A DNA stretch of 64,000 bases from Streptomyces venezuelae (GTDB lineage: Bacteria > Actinomycetota > Actinomycetes > Streptomycetales > Streptomycetaceae): NCBI RefSeq assembly GCF_008642275.1, contig NZ_CP029189.1, positions 1 to 64,000 of the forward strand. The letters run 5' to 3'. This document shows positions 1-8,227 of this stretch, in pieces (position 1 is the first letter of the stretch; each line of letters begins with the position of its first letter). The notes below the pieces were generated by a model. It was given only the letters and a program-made list of their open reading frames with translations, had not been told where the DNA came from and did no database searches. The translations under genes were made by a program, and so were the position numbers.

Positions 1-278
1 GGCGTGTGCGAGACCGCCCTGACCCGAACCGATCCCGGCCGCCGGCCCCGGTGACGATCCCGGCGCGGGCTGCGGCTCTCGGCCGCGCCCCGCGTTCCGG
101 CCGCCGCTCCGGATGCACGAGCGGCTGCGCGCGCCCGCCCCCTCCGGCCGAGCGCGGGGTCCGCATGCCCACCCCCCGAAGGCGACGCCCCGCCGCCCTG
201 CGAGTTCCCGGACTGTTCACCCCCAGGTGGCCCCCGCCTTCCCGGAGCCGCCAGGCGCGGCCGGTCATATGGCGACCA

Positions 279-294
279 AGAGGTCTGGACCATT
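279..294. promoter_or_regulatory. DasR-responsive-element-like site 1 (dre)
   Basis: The 16-mer AGAGGTCTGGACCATT matches the dre consensus ACTGGTCTAGACCACT, as I recall it, at 12 of 16 positions and keeps the GGTC..GACC core. DasR is the GntR-family GlcNAc-responsive repressor of Streptomyces. Assignment rests on the motif only. Confidence 0.4.
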
Positions 295-346
295 GAAGTC
301 GCGCCAATCCGTGGCGCATTGACTCCGGTGCCACACTCTCGCAACA

Positions 347-368
347 AGTGGTCTATACCTTTACCACT
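347..368. promoter_or_regulatory. DasR-responsive-element-like site 2 with AGTGGT/ACCACT inverted repeat
   Basis: AGTGGTCTATACCTTT (347-362) matches the dre consensus at 12 of 16 positions. A perfect 6-bp inverted repeat, AGTGGT (347-352) and ACCACT (363-368), overlaps it. The site lies about 50 bp before the glycosyltransferase start, a suitable place for an operator over the promoter. Confidence 0.45.
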
Positions 369-415
369 AAGGTGGGCCACCTGAAACGGGTACATGCACA
401 GCCGTGGGGGGCTTT

Positions 416-2098
416 ATGACCTTATCTCATCTTCCGCAGCCACCATCGGACGCGGAGCTCTACTGGTACTTCGGACCGCAGCGCCGCTGGGTCCTTGTCG
501 GTACCTCGCTCGCCTTCGTCTTCACCGCGGCGACCATGTTCACCTTCGCCCTGCGGACGCCGGCCCTTTGGGCGTTCCTCGCCGTCCTCGGGCTCAACCT
601 CGTCGCCCTCGCCCTCTCCTCCGTCAACAGCCTGCGCCAGCGCCGCCTGACCCGGCAGTCGCACGAGGTGCTCGTCCACGCCTGGCGGCCCGCCGCCCTG
701 CCGGGGGTCGATCTGTACCTGCCCACCTGCGGCGAACCCCTCGACGTCCTGGCCAACGCCTACCGTGCCGTCGCCGCCGTCGACTGGCCGGGAGCGCTGA
801 CCGTCTGGGTCCTGGACGACGCCGACCGGCCCGAGGTCGCCGCGCTGGCCGCCTCGTACGGCTACGAGTACGTCGTGCGGCCCGACCGGGGGCATCTGAA
901 GAAGGCCGGCAACCTCAACCACGCACTGACCCTGAGCGGCGCCGAGTTCGTCGCGATCCTGGACGCGGACTTCGCTCCACGGCCGGACTTCCTGCGCCAT
1001 CTCGTGCCGTACCTGGCCGACCCGGCCGTCGGCATCGTGCAGAGCCCCCAGTGCTTCGACACCGACGAGTCCATGGGATGGATCCAGCGGGCCGCCGGAT
1101 CCGCGCAGGAGTGGTTCTTCCGCTGGATCCAGCCGTCCCGGGACGCGAGCGACGCCGCCATCTGCTGCGGCAGCAACGCCGTGTACCGGCGCAGCGCGAT
1201 CGACCTGGCGGGCGGCTTCGCCCGGCTCGACCACAGCGAGGACCTGTACACCGGGCTCGCCCTCCACGAGCAGGGGTTCCGCACCCTGTACGTGCCGGTG
1301 CTGGTCGCCAAGGGCACCTCGCCCGACCGGGTCACCTCCTTCGTCAACCAGCAGTACCGGTGGGCGATGGGCAACCTCCACCTGCTCGGTACGCCCGTGC
1401 TGCGGCGGATGCGCGCGCCCTGGCGGATGCGGCTGTGCTTCTACGAGGGCATCGTCGGCTATCTGACCACCGCCGTGAACACCTTCGCGGCGCCGCTGCC
1501 GCCGCTGGTGATGATGTTCTGGTTCCCGGACCAGATCCGGCCCTGGCACGTCCTGCCCCTGCTGGCCCCGCTGTGGCTGTGGCACGTGCTGCTGCCGCGC
1601 ATCAGCCGCACCCGCTGGCGGGTGGAGGTCATCCGGGTCAACGTCCTGACCAGCGTGGCCGCCGCGACCGCGTTCGTGCACACGCTGCGGGGGCGCAGCG
1701 CCGCCTGGGTTCCCACCGGCGCACGCGGCACGGGGACTCCGGGCGGGATGGCCCGCCGGGTGGTGACCGTCTCGCTCGTCTGGCTCGTCGTGTCCAACGG
1801 CGCCGCGGCCGCCGGACTCGCCCTGGCCGTGGCCCGCAACGGGTGGGAGCCCAACTGGGGACTGCTCCTCTACCTCCTGGTGCAGTGCCAGATCAACGTT
1901 CCGCTGATCCGGGACCTTGTGGCCGAACTGCATCCGGCCGCGGGGCCGGTGCGCGCCCGGGTGCGGGCCGTGCTGCGCCCGCGCGGTGGTGTGCTGCCGC
2001 GCCGCTGGCCCGAGACCGTCGCCGCTTCCGCGGTCCTCCTGCTGACCGGCCTGCTGGCGTCGGGGTGGGTAGACCCGATGCTTCCCTGGCTGAGCTGA
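416..2098 (+). CDS. Cellulose-synthase-like family 2 glycosyltransferase
   Basis: This is a membrane-embedded processive beta-glycosyltransferase of the BcsA/cellulose-synthase type, expected to polymerise a nucleotide-sugar into an extracellular polysaccharide. Visible signatures are two N-terminal hydrophobic segments, a VLDDAD motif, a DAD (DxD) motif in ILDADF, and the processive-enzyme motif QQYRW followed by AMGN. Further hydrophobic segments follow in the C-terminal half. The ATG at 416 has a G-rich ribosome-binding site just upstream; an in-frame GTG at 404 has none. It is shorter than BcsA and no PilZ domain is seen. The downstream acyltransferase-GH16 gene begins 15 bp after its stop, so the two are almost certainly co-transcribed. 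The polymer is unknown; the dre-like sites hint at a link to amino-sugar metabolism. Confidence 0.85.
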   Translation: MTLSHLPQPPSDAELYWYFGPQRRWVLVGTSLAFVFTAATMFTFALRTPALWAFLAVLGLNLVALALSSVNSLRQRRLTRQSHEVLVHAWRPAALPGVDLYLPTCGEPLDVLANAYRAVAAVDWPGALTVWVLDDADRPEVAALAASYGYEYVVRPDRGHLKKAGNLNHALTLSGAEFVAILDADFAPRPDFLRHLVPYLADPAVGIVQSPQCFDTDESMGWIQRAAGSAQEWFFRWIQPSRDASDAAICCGSNAVYRRSAIDLAGGFARLDHSEDLYTGLALHEQGFRTLYVPVLVAKGTSPDRVTSFVNQQYRWAMGNLHLLGTPVLRRMRAPWRMRLCFYEGIVGYLTTAVNTFAAPLPPLVMMFWFPDQIRPWHVLPLLAPLWLWHVLLPRISRTRWRVEVIRVNVLTSVAAATAFVHTLRGRSAAWVPTGARGTGTPGGMARRVVTVSLVWLVVSNGAAAAGLALAVARNGWEPNWGLLLYLLVQCQINVPLIRDLVAELHPAAGPVRARVRAVLRPRGGVLPRRWPETVAASAVLLLTGLLASGWVDPMLPWLS

Positions 2099-2112
2099 AA
2101 GGCACCGTCCGC

Positions 2113-5100
2113 ATGTCCTTCCTCGTCACACCCGTGCGGCAGCGGCTTCGCAGGGGCTCCGCCCCGGGGGCCGCAGATGTGCCGTCCGGTTCCCGCTCCG
2201 GCAACGAGTCCGGGCCGAGCCCGCACCGGTCCGCCTTCCGTCCCGACATCGAGGGCCTGCGCGCGGTCGCCGTCGTCGCCGTGCTCGCCTTCCACGCCGG
2301 TGTTCCCGGCGCGAGCGGCGGTTTCGTCGGCGTGGACGTCTTCTTCGTCATCTCCGGCTACCTGATCACCGGCCTGCTGGTCCGTGAGGCGATCACCACC
2401 GGCCGGATCCGGCTCGGTGACTTCTTCTCGCGCCGGGCCCGGCGGCTGCTGCCCTCCGCCGCCGTGGTGCTCGCCACGGTGGCCGTCGCCGGGGCCTGGC
2501 TGACCGTACCGCTGGCCCGCCGGGACATGGAGTACGACGTCGTCGCTGCCGCCCTGTCCTTCGCCAACTGGCGGTTCGTGTCGCAGCGGACCGACTATCT
2601 CGCCGCCGGGCACGACCAGAGCCCGCTGCTGCACTTCTGGTCCCTCGCCGTCGAGGAGCAGTTCTACCTGTTCTGGGCCCCACTGCTGGCGGTCCTGGTG
2701 CTGTGCGCGGCACGCGCGGTCCGCCGGGGCCGGGCCGTGCGGCTCGTCGTGGTGCTGGCGGCCGTCCCGCTCGTGTCGGCCTCGTTCGCGCTGGCGGTGT
2801 ACTGGACCGGGCACTCCGTGTCGCTCGCGTACCTCGCAACCCCCTCGCGGGTCTGGCAGTTCGGCACCGGCGCGCTGCTCGCCCTGCTTCCCTGGCACCT
2901 GATGCGCGGTCCGCGGCCCCTGCGGGTGCTGTGCGGCTGGGCCGGGGCGGTGGCGATCGGCTGGTGCGTCGCGTCGTACGACGCCGGGACCCCCTACCCC
3001 GGATACGCGGCGCTCGTACCGACGCTGGGCACCGCTGCCGTGATCCTCTCCGCGACACCCGGCCGGGGCGAGCGGCACACCCCGGGCACCTGGGACGTGG
3101 GGCGGCTGCTGGCGGGGCGGGGAGCCCGGGCCGTCGGGCGGCTCTCCTACAACCTGTACCTGTGGCACTGGCCGGTGCTCGTCCTCGCCGAGGCGCGGCT
3201 CGGCGCGCTCGGCTGGCCCGCGAAGACCGCGCTGACGCTGGCGGCCGCGCTGCCCGCCCTGGCCACCATGCGCTGGGTCGAGCAGCCGCTGCGCCGCAGC
3301 CGTACGGTCTCCGAACTCCCCCGCCGCGGCCTGTCGGTGGGTGTGTCGGCGATCGTGCTGCCGGTGGTCCTCGCGCTGGTGGTGGGGACGACGACGCTGC
3401 GCGTGCTGGGCCCGGCCGGCCCGGTCGACACGCAGGGGCTGCCCCCGGGCGCCGCCTCGGGCCCCGGCCTCCTCGCCCGTACGACCGGTACGCCGCTCGT
3501 CGACGGACCGGTGGTGCCGAGTCCCGCGCAGGCACGGGGCGACTTCCCGCCGGACGGTGCCTGCGAGGTCTCCCCGGCCGAGACCCGCAGCCCGGAGTGC
3601 CTGTTCGGCGCGGTGGACAGCCCGGACCGGATCGTGCTGCTCGGGGACTCGCACGCCGGGCAGTGGTTCTCGCCGTTGCTGGCGCTCGCTTCGCAACGGG
3701 GCTGGGCCCTGCAGGAGCTGGTGAAGCAGGGCTGCCCGCTGCCCGAACTGGCGGTGGACAGCCCGCAGCTCGGGCGCGCCTACCGGGAGTGCGACGCCTG
3801 GCGGGCGGACTCCCTGGAGCGGCTGCGGCAGCAGCCGAAGCCGCGCCTCGTCGTGATCGCCTCGCTCAACCGCTACACCGAGGACACGGGGCTGCTGGCC
3901 CGGGCCTGGGAGAAGACGCTGATCCCGCTGCGGGCCCTGGGGGCACCGATCGTCTACGTCGAGGACACGCCCGTTCCCGGGACGGACATCCCGGCCTGCG
4001 TGTCCGGCAGCCCCGGAGCTCCGGCCGACTGCGCGTTCAGCCGCGCCGGCTCACTGCTGCCGGATCCGCTGGCGCAGCGGATCGCGTCCGGTGCGCTGCC
4101 CGGCGTACGGAGCGTCGGTGTGAACCAGGTCCTGTGCCCGGGCGCCGGGCCGACCTGCCCGGCCGTGCTCGACCGGATCCTGCTCTACCGGGACGACGCG
4201 CACCTGACCAACGCGGCGGCCGTGGTCCTGACCGCCCGGCTGGAGCGGCTGCTCACCGAGGCCGGGCTGCTGCCCGCCGTGGGTGGCGCGGCGGCCTCCG
4301 AAGCGAGCACACCGGGGGCGGACGGGTGGACGCGGCTGCTGCGTGACGACTTCGACGGTCCGGCGGGGGCTCCACCGTCCTCCGCCACCTGGCTCCACGA
4401 CATCGGCACCTGCTATCCGGGCTGCCCCGCGCCGCAGTGGGGCACCGGCGAGATCGAGACGATGACCGACTCGGCCGACAACGTCCGCCTCGACGGGAAG
4501 GGCGCGCTGGAGATCGTGCCCACCCGCAAGGACGGGCAGTGGAGTTCGGGGCGGATCGAGACGCGGCGCTCCGACTTCGCGCCGCCGCCCGGCGGGGTCC
4601 TGCGGATCGAGGCGGCGATCGCCCTGCCGGACGTGACCGGGGATCGGGCGGCCGGATACTGGCCGGCCTTCTGGACCCTGGGGGCACCGCTGCGCGACGG
4701 GTACACGGGGTGGCCGGGTGTCGGGGAACTCGACGTCATGGAGTCCGTGAACGGGCGGGACACCGTCTTCGCCACGATGCACTGCGGCGTCCCGGACGGC
4801 GGTCCGTGCCGGGAGCCCGCCGGCCTGAGCTCGGGTCCGCAGCCGTGCGCAGGCTGCCGTACGGGGTTCCACGCGTACGCCGTCGAGCTGGACCTCGCGC
4901 CCGGGGCGCAGGAGGTGCGCTGGTATCTGGACGGGCGTGTGTACCACCGGGTGACCGCCGACCGGATGGACCCCGGGACGTGGAGGTCGGCCGTGGACCA
5001 CGGGCTGTTCCTGATCCTCGACGTGGCGGTCGGTGGCGATCTGCCGCTCTCCGACGGCGCGGGAGCGGGTCCGGCCACCGAACCGGGCCATGCGATGCGG

Positions 5101-5142
5101 GTGGACCACGTCACCGTCTCGGCCCGGGGCCGGAACACGTAG
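2113..5142 (+). CDS. Acyltransferase-3 / SGNH / GH16 three-domain fusion protein
   Basis: A 1009-aa protein with three recognisable parts. Residues from about 40 to 430 form an OafA/YrhL-type acyltransferase-3 membrane domain with multiple hydrophobic helices. An SGNH domain follows, with GDSH around Ser513 and the DDAH Asp/His pair near 695-697. From about residue 738 to the end is a GH16-type beta-glucanase fold with the catalytic pattern ELDVME (E872, D874, E877). Acyltransferase-SGNH pairs O-acylate cell-surface glycans; GH16 enzymes cut or transfer beta-glucans. The fusion therefore looks like a polysaccharide-modifying and -trimming enzyme partnered with the glycosyltransferase immediately upstream. 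The ATG at 2113 follows an AAAGG ribosome-binding site. The GH16 part is presumably extracytoplasmic. Confidence 0.85.
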   Translation: MSFLVTPVRQRLRRGSAPGAADVPSGSRSGNESGPSPHRSAFRPDIEGLRAVAVVAVLAFHAGVPGASGGFVGVDVFFVISGYLITGLLVREAITTGRIRLGDFFSRRARRLLPSAAVVLATVAVAGAWLTVPLARRDMEYDVVAAALSFANWRFVSQRTDYLAAGHDQSPLLHFWSLAVEEQFYLFWAPLLAVLVLCAARAVRRGRAVRLVVVLAAVPLVSASFALAVYWTGHSVSLAYLATPSRVWQFGTGALLALLPWHLMRGPRPLRVLCGWAGAVAIGWCVASYDAGTPYPGYAALVPTLGTAAVILSATPGRGERHTPGTWDVGRLLAGRGARAVGRLSYNLYLWHWPVLVLAEARLGALGWPAKTALTLAAALPALATMRWVEQPLRRSRTVSELPRRGLSVGVSAIVLPVVLALVVGTTTLRVLGPAGPVDTQGLPPGAASGPGLLARTTGTPLVDGPVVPSPAQARGDFPPDGACEVSPAETRSPECLFGAVDSPDRIVLLGDSHAGQWFSPLLALASQRGWALQELVKQGCPLPELAVDSPQLGRAYRECDAWRADSLERLRQQPKPRLVVIASLNRYTEDTGLLARAWEKTLIPLRALGAPIVYVEDTPVPGTDIPACVSGSPGAPADCAFSRAGSLLPDPLAQRIASGALPGVRSVGVNQVLCPGAGPTCPAVLDRILLYRDDAHLTNAAAVVLTARLERLLTEAGLLPAVGGAAASEASTPGADGWTRLLRDDFDGPAGAPPSSATWLHDIGTCYPGCPAPQWGTGEIETMTDSADNVRLDGKGALEIVPTRKDGQWSSGRIETRRSDFAPPPGGVLRIEAAIALPDVTGDRAAGYWPAFWTLGAPLRDGYTGWPGVGELDVMESVNGRDTVFATMHCGVPDGGPCREPAGLSSGPQPCAGCRTGFHAYAVELDLAPGAQEVRWYLDGRVYHRVTADRMDPGTWRSAVDHGLFLILDVAVGGDLPLSDGAGAGPATEPGHAMRVDHVTVSARGRNT

Positions 5143-5220
5143 CGGCACGGAAGCGGGGCGCGCTCCACGGGGTCACCCGGAGCACGCCCGGCATCCGTCC
5201 GGATCGGGTCCGCCGCGCGA

Positions 5221-5646
5221 TCAGAACGCGAAGACCGCGTTCCCGTCGACGGTCGCGGACATCACGCAGGCGTTGGAGAAGGTGTGCTTCCACTCGACGC
5301 GGCTGCCCTTCCACACCCCGTCGGCGGTGACGGTGACCGGGGCGTAGTGCATCGGGCAGGCGCGGTCCGGGTTCGGCGAGGCCAGCAGGCGGTCCAGCGC
5401 TCCGTCCGTGGAGTTGAGGGCGGCGCAGGCGCCGCGCGGGTCCGGGTGGGTGCCCAGGGCGGTCGGGGCGCAGCTGAGGGTGGAGGCCCGGACGACGGTG
5501 GAGGTGGCGGCGTCGTCGCCCTGCGCGAGGGTGAAGACGAGGGCCGACGGGGCGTACAGGCTGGAGGGCTGGGCGGCTGCCATGCCGGTGGTGCCCGCCA
5601 GGCAGAGGAGCGTGGCGGCGGAGGCAGCTGCGATACGGTGACGCAC
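5221..5646 (-). CDS. Secreted subtilisin-inhibitor-like protein (SSI family)
   Basis: A 141-aa Streptomyces subtilisin inhibitor family protein. It has a classic signal peptide ending near AAA-QP (residue 25), the family opening SLYAPSALV, four cysteines in SSI spacing (59, 74, 97 and the SNAC Cys), and the family ending VFAF. The reactive-site loop reads CPMHY, so P1 would be Met99 and P1' His100; Met at P1 is the subtilisin-type residue of the original SSI. It is a secreted inhibitor of extracellular serine proteases, probably controlling the strain's own proteases in development. The GTG start at 5646 is preceded by an AAAGAGAG ribosome-binding site. It converges with the GH16-fusion gene and is transcribed away from the iron-box hydrolase. 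Confidence 0.93.
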   Translation of the reverse strand: MRHRIAAASAATLLCLAGTTGMAAAQPSSLYAPSALVFTLAQGDDAATSTVVRASTLSCAPTALGTHPDPRGACAALNSTDGALDRLLASPNPDRACPMHYAPVTVTADGVWKGSRVEWKHTFSNACVMSATVDGNAVFAF

Positions 5647-5664
5647 GACGAAACTCTCTTTCGA

Positions 5665-5701
5665 TTCAAAGGTTGAACGCGATATTTGGTTTCGATATCG
5701 C
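5665..5701. promoter_or_regulatory. Paired inverted repeats upstream of the subtilisin-inhibitor gene
   Basis: Two adjacent perfect inverted repeats, TTCAA(3)TTGAA at 5665-5677 and GCGATAT(9)ATATCGC at 5679-5701, lie 19-55 bp upstream of the inhibitor start on the minus strand. Their position suits an operator; the regulator is unknown. Confidence 0.3.
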
Positions 5702-6001
5702 GCCGTTGCATGCCCAGACTGTCTGACGCGAAGACAAGTCGCACACTGATGACCCCTTTACGGACAGAGCATCCGCATATCGGCGACCGAATGGTCGTTC
5801 GGGCAGCTCAGAGGGGGCGTCAGCGCCCGGCCGCCGCACCCCGGCGCCGGCCGCCCCGTCCGCGACGTGCGACCCGACCCCTCCCTGACCTGCTGCCGGT
5901 CGCGGGCGGTTCACCGGACGGTCACTCAGCTTGACCGGATATGCGCACTCGAACCGCGAGCCCGCCGCATCCGGCCCCAACTCCACGACATCTCAGTAAA
6001 C

Positions 6002-6020
6002 TTAGGTAAGCCTTGCCTAA
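6002..6020. promoter_or_regulatory. Iron box 1 (DmdR/IdeR-type operator)
   Basis: TTAGGTAAGCCTTGCCTAA is a near-palindrome matching the 19-bp actinobacterial iron-box consensus TTAGGTTAGGCTCACCTAA. It ends 20 bp before the hydrolase start, predicting repression by Fe-DmdR1 in iron-replete cells. Confidence 0.85.
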
Positions 6021-6040
6021 ACATGACTTACGATGCCGGT

Positions 6041-7210
6041 ATGAAGAAGATCATCCGCGTACTGACGGCGGTGGCGACCGGACTGGTCCTCGCCGCGTCC
6101 GGCACGCTCGCCACGCCGGCCGTGGCCGACTCCGCCCCGGCCGGCACGTCCAGACTCGAACTCCCCAGGCCCACGGGTGACTTCGCCGTGGGCCGCGACA
6201 CCCTCCACCTGGTGGACCGGGAGCGCAAGGACCCGTGGGTGCCCACGGCCGACCGGGAATTACTCCTGTCGCTCTACTACCCGGCGCTGCCGCACACCGG
6301 AACTCCCGCTCCCTACATGAGCGCTCCCGAGGCCAGGGCCCTGCTGACCGACCGGGGGCAGCTCGGCGAGTACGTCACCCCCGAACGCGTCGCGGCCACC
6401 CGGACGAACGCACGGACGGGCGCACTGCCCCGGCCCGCCGCGAACGGCCGTCCGCTGATCGTGCTCTCCCCCGGCTTCACCCTGCCCCGCTCCTCGCTGA
6501 CCACCCTGGCGGAGGACCTCGCCAGCCGCGGGTACGTCGTCGCGGCGGTGGACCACGCGTACGAGTCGGACGGCACCGTCTTCCCCGGCGGCCGGCTGCT
6601 CCCGTGCAAGGCGTGCGAGCAGGTGTTCCCCGACGGGTCACTGCACCGGGTCTCCGACGGCCGGGCCCGTGACGTCCCGTTCGTCCTGGACCGGCTGACC
6701 GGCCCGCACCCGGCGTGGCGCTACTCCTGGCTGATCGACTCCCGGCACATCGGCATGGCCGGGCACTCGATCGGCGGTGCGGCCGCATCGGCCACCATGG
6801 CCGTGGACCCCCGCGTGGACGCCGGGGTCAACATGGACGGCACCTTCTTCACCCCCGTACCCCAGGCCGGTCTCGGCGGACGGCCGTTCCTGATGCTCGC
6901 CGGCGACCCCGCCCTGCTGCCGCCCGACTTCCCCGACACCTCCTGGGAGGACACCTGGCCCCGGCTGGACGGCTGGAAGCGCTGGCTGACCGTCACGGGG
7001 GCCGGGCATCCGGGCTTCACGGACTGGCCCGTGCTGGGCGACCAGGCCGGGTACCCGCACACGGAGACACCGCTGTCCGGCACCCGCTCCCACCAGATCA
7101 CGCGGGCGTACGTCGGCGACTTCTTCGACCTGCACCTGCGCGGGAAGCCGGCGCCGCGCCTGAACGGTCCGACGGCGGCCGACCCGGAGGTCGTGTTCCA
7201 CCGCAGCTGA
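6041..7210 (+). CDS. Secreted alpha/beta hydrolase, iron-box controlled
   Basis: A 389-aa alpha/beta hydrolase related to the platelet-activating-factor acetylhydrolase / dienelactone hydrolase group. It has a signal peptide (charged MKK, hydrophobic core, cleavage near ATPAVA-DS), an oxyanion strand LIVLSPGF, the nucleophile elbow GHSIGG and a terminal GAGHPGF likely holding the catalytic His. An in-frame ATG lies 18 bp upstream, but the signal peptide favours 6041. An iron box sits directly upstream, so it belongs to the iron-starvation response. Hydrolysis of an ester or amide bond in a ferric siderophore, or of a host or competitor compound, is plausible but unproven. Codon 74 (6260-6262) is TTA, the rare leucine codon read by bldA tRNA, so translation may be limited to late growth. 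Confidence 0.85.
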   Translation: MKKIIRVLTAVATGLVLAASGTLATPAVADSAPAGTSRLELPRPTGDFAVGRDTLHLVDRERKDPWVPTADRELLLSLYYPALPHTGTPAPYMSAPEARALLTDRGQLGEYVTPERVAATRTNARTGALPRPAANGRPLIVLSPGFTLPRSSLTTLAEDLASRGYVVAAVDHAYESDGTVFPGGRLLPCKACEQVFPDGSLHRVSDGRARDVPFVLDRLTGPHPAWRYSWLIDSRHIGMAGHSIGGAAASATMAVDPRVDAGVNMDGTFFTPVPQAGLGGRPFLMLAGDPALLPPDFPDTSWEDTWPRLDGWKRWLTVTGAGHPGFTDWPVLGDQAGYPHTETPLSGTRSHQITRAYVGDFFDLHLRGKPAPRLNGPTAADPEVVFHRS

Positions 7211-7220
7211 CGCCGTGTAC

Positions 7221-7248
7221 GGGGGCCCGCCGGCCCCGGCGGGCCCCC
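7221..7248 (+). terminator. Strong hairpin terminator after the hydrolase
   Basis: A perfect 13-bp GC stem (7221-7233 with 7236-7248) begins 10 bp after the hydrolase stop codon. There is no U-tract, as is usual for Streptomyces terminators. Confidence 0.7.
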
Positions 7249-7460
7249 GCGGCCGCCTCCGTCCTGGCCTCGACCGGGTATCGCGCACCCGAGGTGCTGA
7301 CCGACCGGAGCAACGCGCTCGGCTCGGCCCACCGGGCCGTCGTCTTCGACGCGTTGACGGCCCGGCTGCGCGCCGTGCGGTAGCGAGGGTGCCGCGGGGC
7401 ACCTCGTCGGCGCCGGCCGACGGCGTGAAGGCAGGTCGGTCCCCGGCCAGACGGTCGGGC

Positions 7461-8015
7461 CTACGTACCGCTCGGCGCGGCGGCCGGGAACCGCGCTCCG
7501 AACCACTGCTCGGCGCCGAACTCCTCGAACCGCTCCACCTCGGCGAACCCCAGCTTCAGCGCGAGGCGCATCGCACGGTCGTTGGCGGCCTGGGTGCACA
7601 GGACCACCGGCTCGCCCGGCTGCGCCCCGGCGAACCAGTCGAGTGCCGCCGCGCACGCCTCGGCGGCGTACCCGTGTCCCCATGCCTGCGGGAGGAACAT
7701 GCAGCCGAGTTCGGTCTCTTGGGCCTCCGGGCGGATGTGCCCCCGGCGCTCGGCGGCGCGCCGGTCGAGCGTGATCATGCCGATCATCGCTCCGTCGAGA
7801 TCGATCACGAAGAAGCCGGGGCGCCGCCCGGGCACCTCGGGCCCGGTTCGTTCGAGGTCGGCACGCGGTCGGGGGCCACCGACGTAGGTGCCCACCTCCG
7901 GCGATGCGAACAGCTCGATGAACGTCGCCCGGTCCCGGGCCTCGGACTGGCGGAGCACGAGCCGTTCGGTCCTGATCGGGGCCGGGGGCCAGGTGACAAC
8001 ACTGTGTTCGATCAT
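7461..8015 (-). CDS. GNAT-family N-acetyltransferase (RimJ/RimL type)
   Basis: A 184-aa acetyltransferase of the RimJ/RimL-like GNAT group. The opening IRTERLVLR is typical of the group, as are the central strand-helix with a V/Q..G.G.A-type acetyl-CoA loop (PQAWGHGYAAEA) and the late NDRAMRLALKLGF segment. The family acetylates protein N-termini, small amines or antibiotics; the substrate cannot be read from sequence. The ATG at 8015 was chosen because the family opening starts about ten residues later; the upstream frame is arginine-rich and non-coding in character. No iron box is seen on its own promoter side, although iron box 2 lies about 180 bp upstream facing the other way. Probably a neighbour, not part of the siderophore pathway. 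Confidence 0.85.
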   Translation of the reverse strand: MIEHSVVTWPPAPIRTERLVLRQSEARDRATFIELFASPEVGTYVGGPRPRADLERTGPEVPGRRPGFFVIDLDGAMIGMITLDRRAAERRGHIRPEAQETELGCMFLPQAWGHGYAAEACAAALDWFAGAQPGEPVVLCTQAANDRAMRLALKLGFAEVERFEEFGAEQWFGARFPAAAPSGT

Positions 8016-8192
8016 GACATCCAACCTACCCGGGAACCGTCCGGGCGGTCCGGGCGCCGACCGGTGCGCGCGTCGGCCGGCGGATGCGGTTCGCCGTTCA
8101 ACTACCCTGCGGACCGGCCAGGTTGGCCCGGAGGCGGGCACACCCCGGGAATCCCACGACTGCGGCCGCATATCTCCCCCTGCACTCCACAA

Positions 8193-8211
8193 TTAGGTTA
8201 GGCTTACCTAA
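8193..8211. promoter_or_regulatory. Iron box 2
   Basis: TTAGGTTAGGCTTACCTAA is a near-perfect iron box, identical to box 7 upstream of dhbA. It lies 17 bp before the start of the helix-turn-helix-like gene. Confidence 0.9.
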
Positions 8212-8227
8212 GAGTGGGGGTGCGGGG

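Larger units (their letters stand above)
1..415. other. Gene-poor leader upstream of the glycosyltransferase
   Basis: No convincing coding region is visible. Short open frames here have arginine/proline-rich translations typical of non-coding GC-rich DNA. The right half, from about 270, is less GC-rich and promoter-like, and carries two DasR-like sites described separately. The left edge is the window boundary, so part of an upstream gene's non-coding flank may be included. Confidence 0.6.
5647..6040. other. Divergent intergenic region with inverted repeats and an iron box
   Basis: This 394-bp region is less GC-rich than its surroundings and separates the inhibitor gene (minus strand) from the secreted hydrolase (plus strand). 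Close to the inhibitor start are TTCAA-AGG-TTGAA (5665-5677) and GCGATAT/ATATCGC (5679-5685 and 5695-5701), both inverted repeats that could be operators. At the other end is the iron box at 6002-6020. I see no gene in between. Confidence 0.6.

Noticed and set aside
394..2112. N-terminal extension of the acyltransferase fusion to position 394
   Set aside because: The extension is out of frame with the real glycosyltransferase and reads as Arg/Pro-rich noise; the acyltransferase start with a ribosome-binding site is at 2113.
7215..8201. Plus-strand open frame over the GNAT acetyltransferase
   Set aside because: The minus strand encodes a clear GNAT domain; the plus-strand product has no family features.
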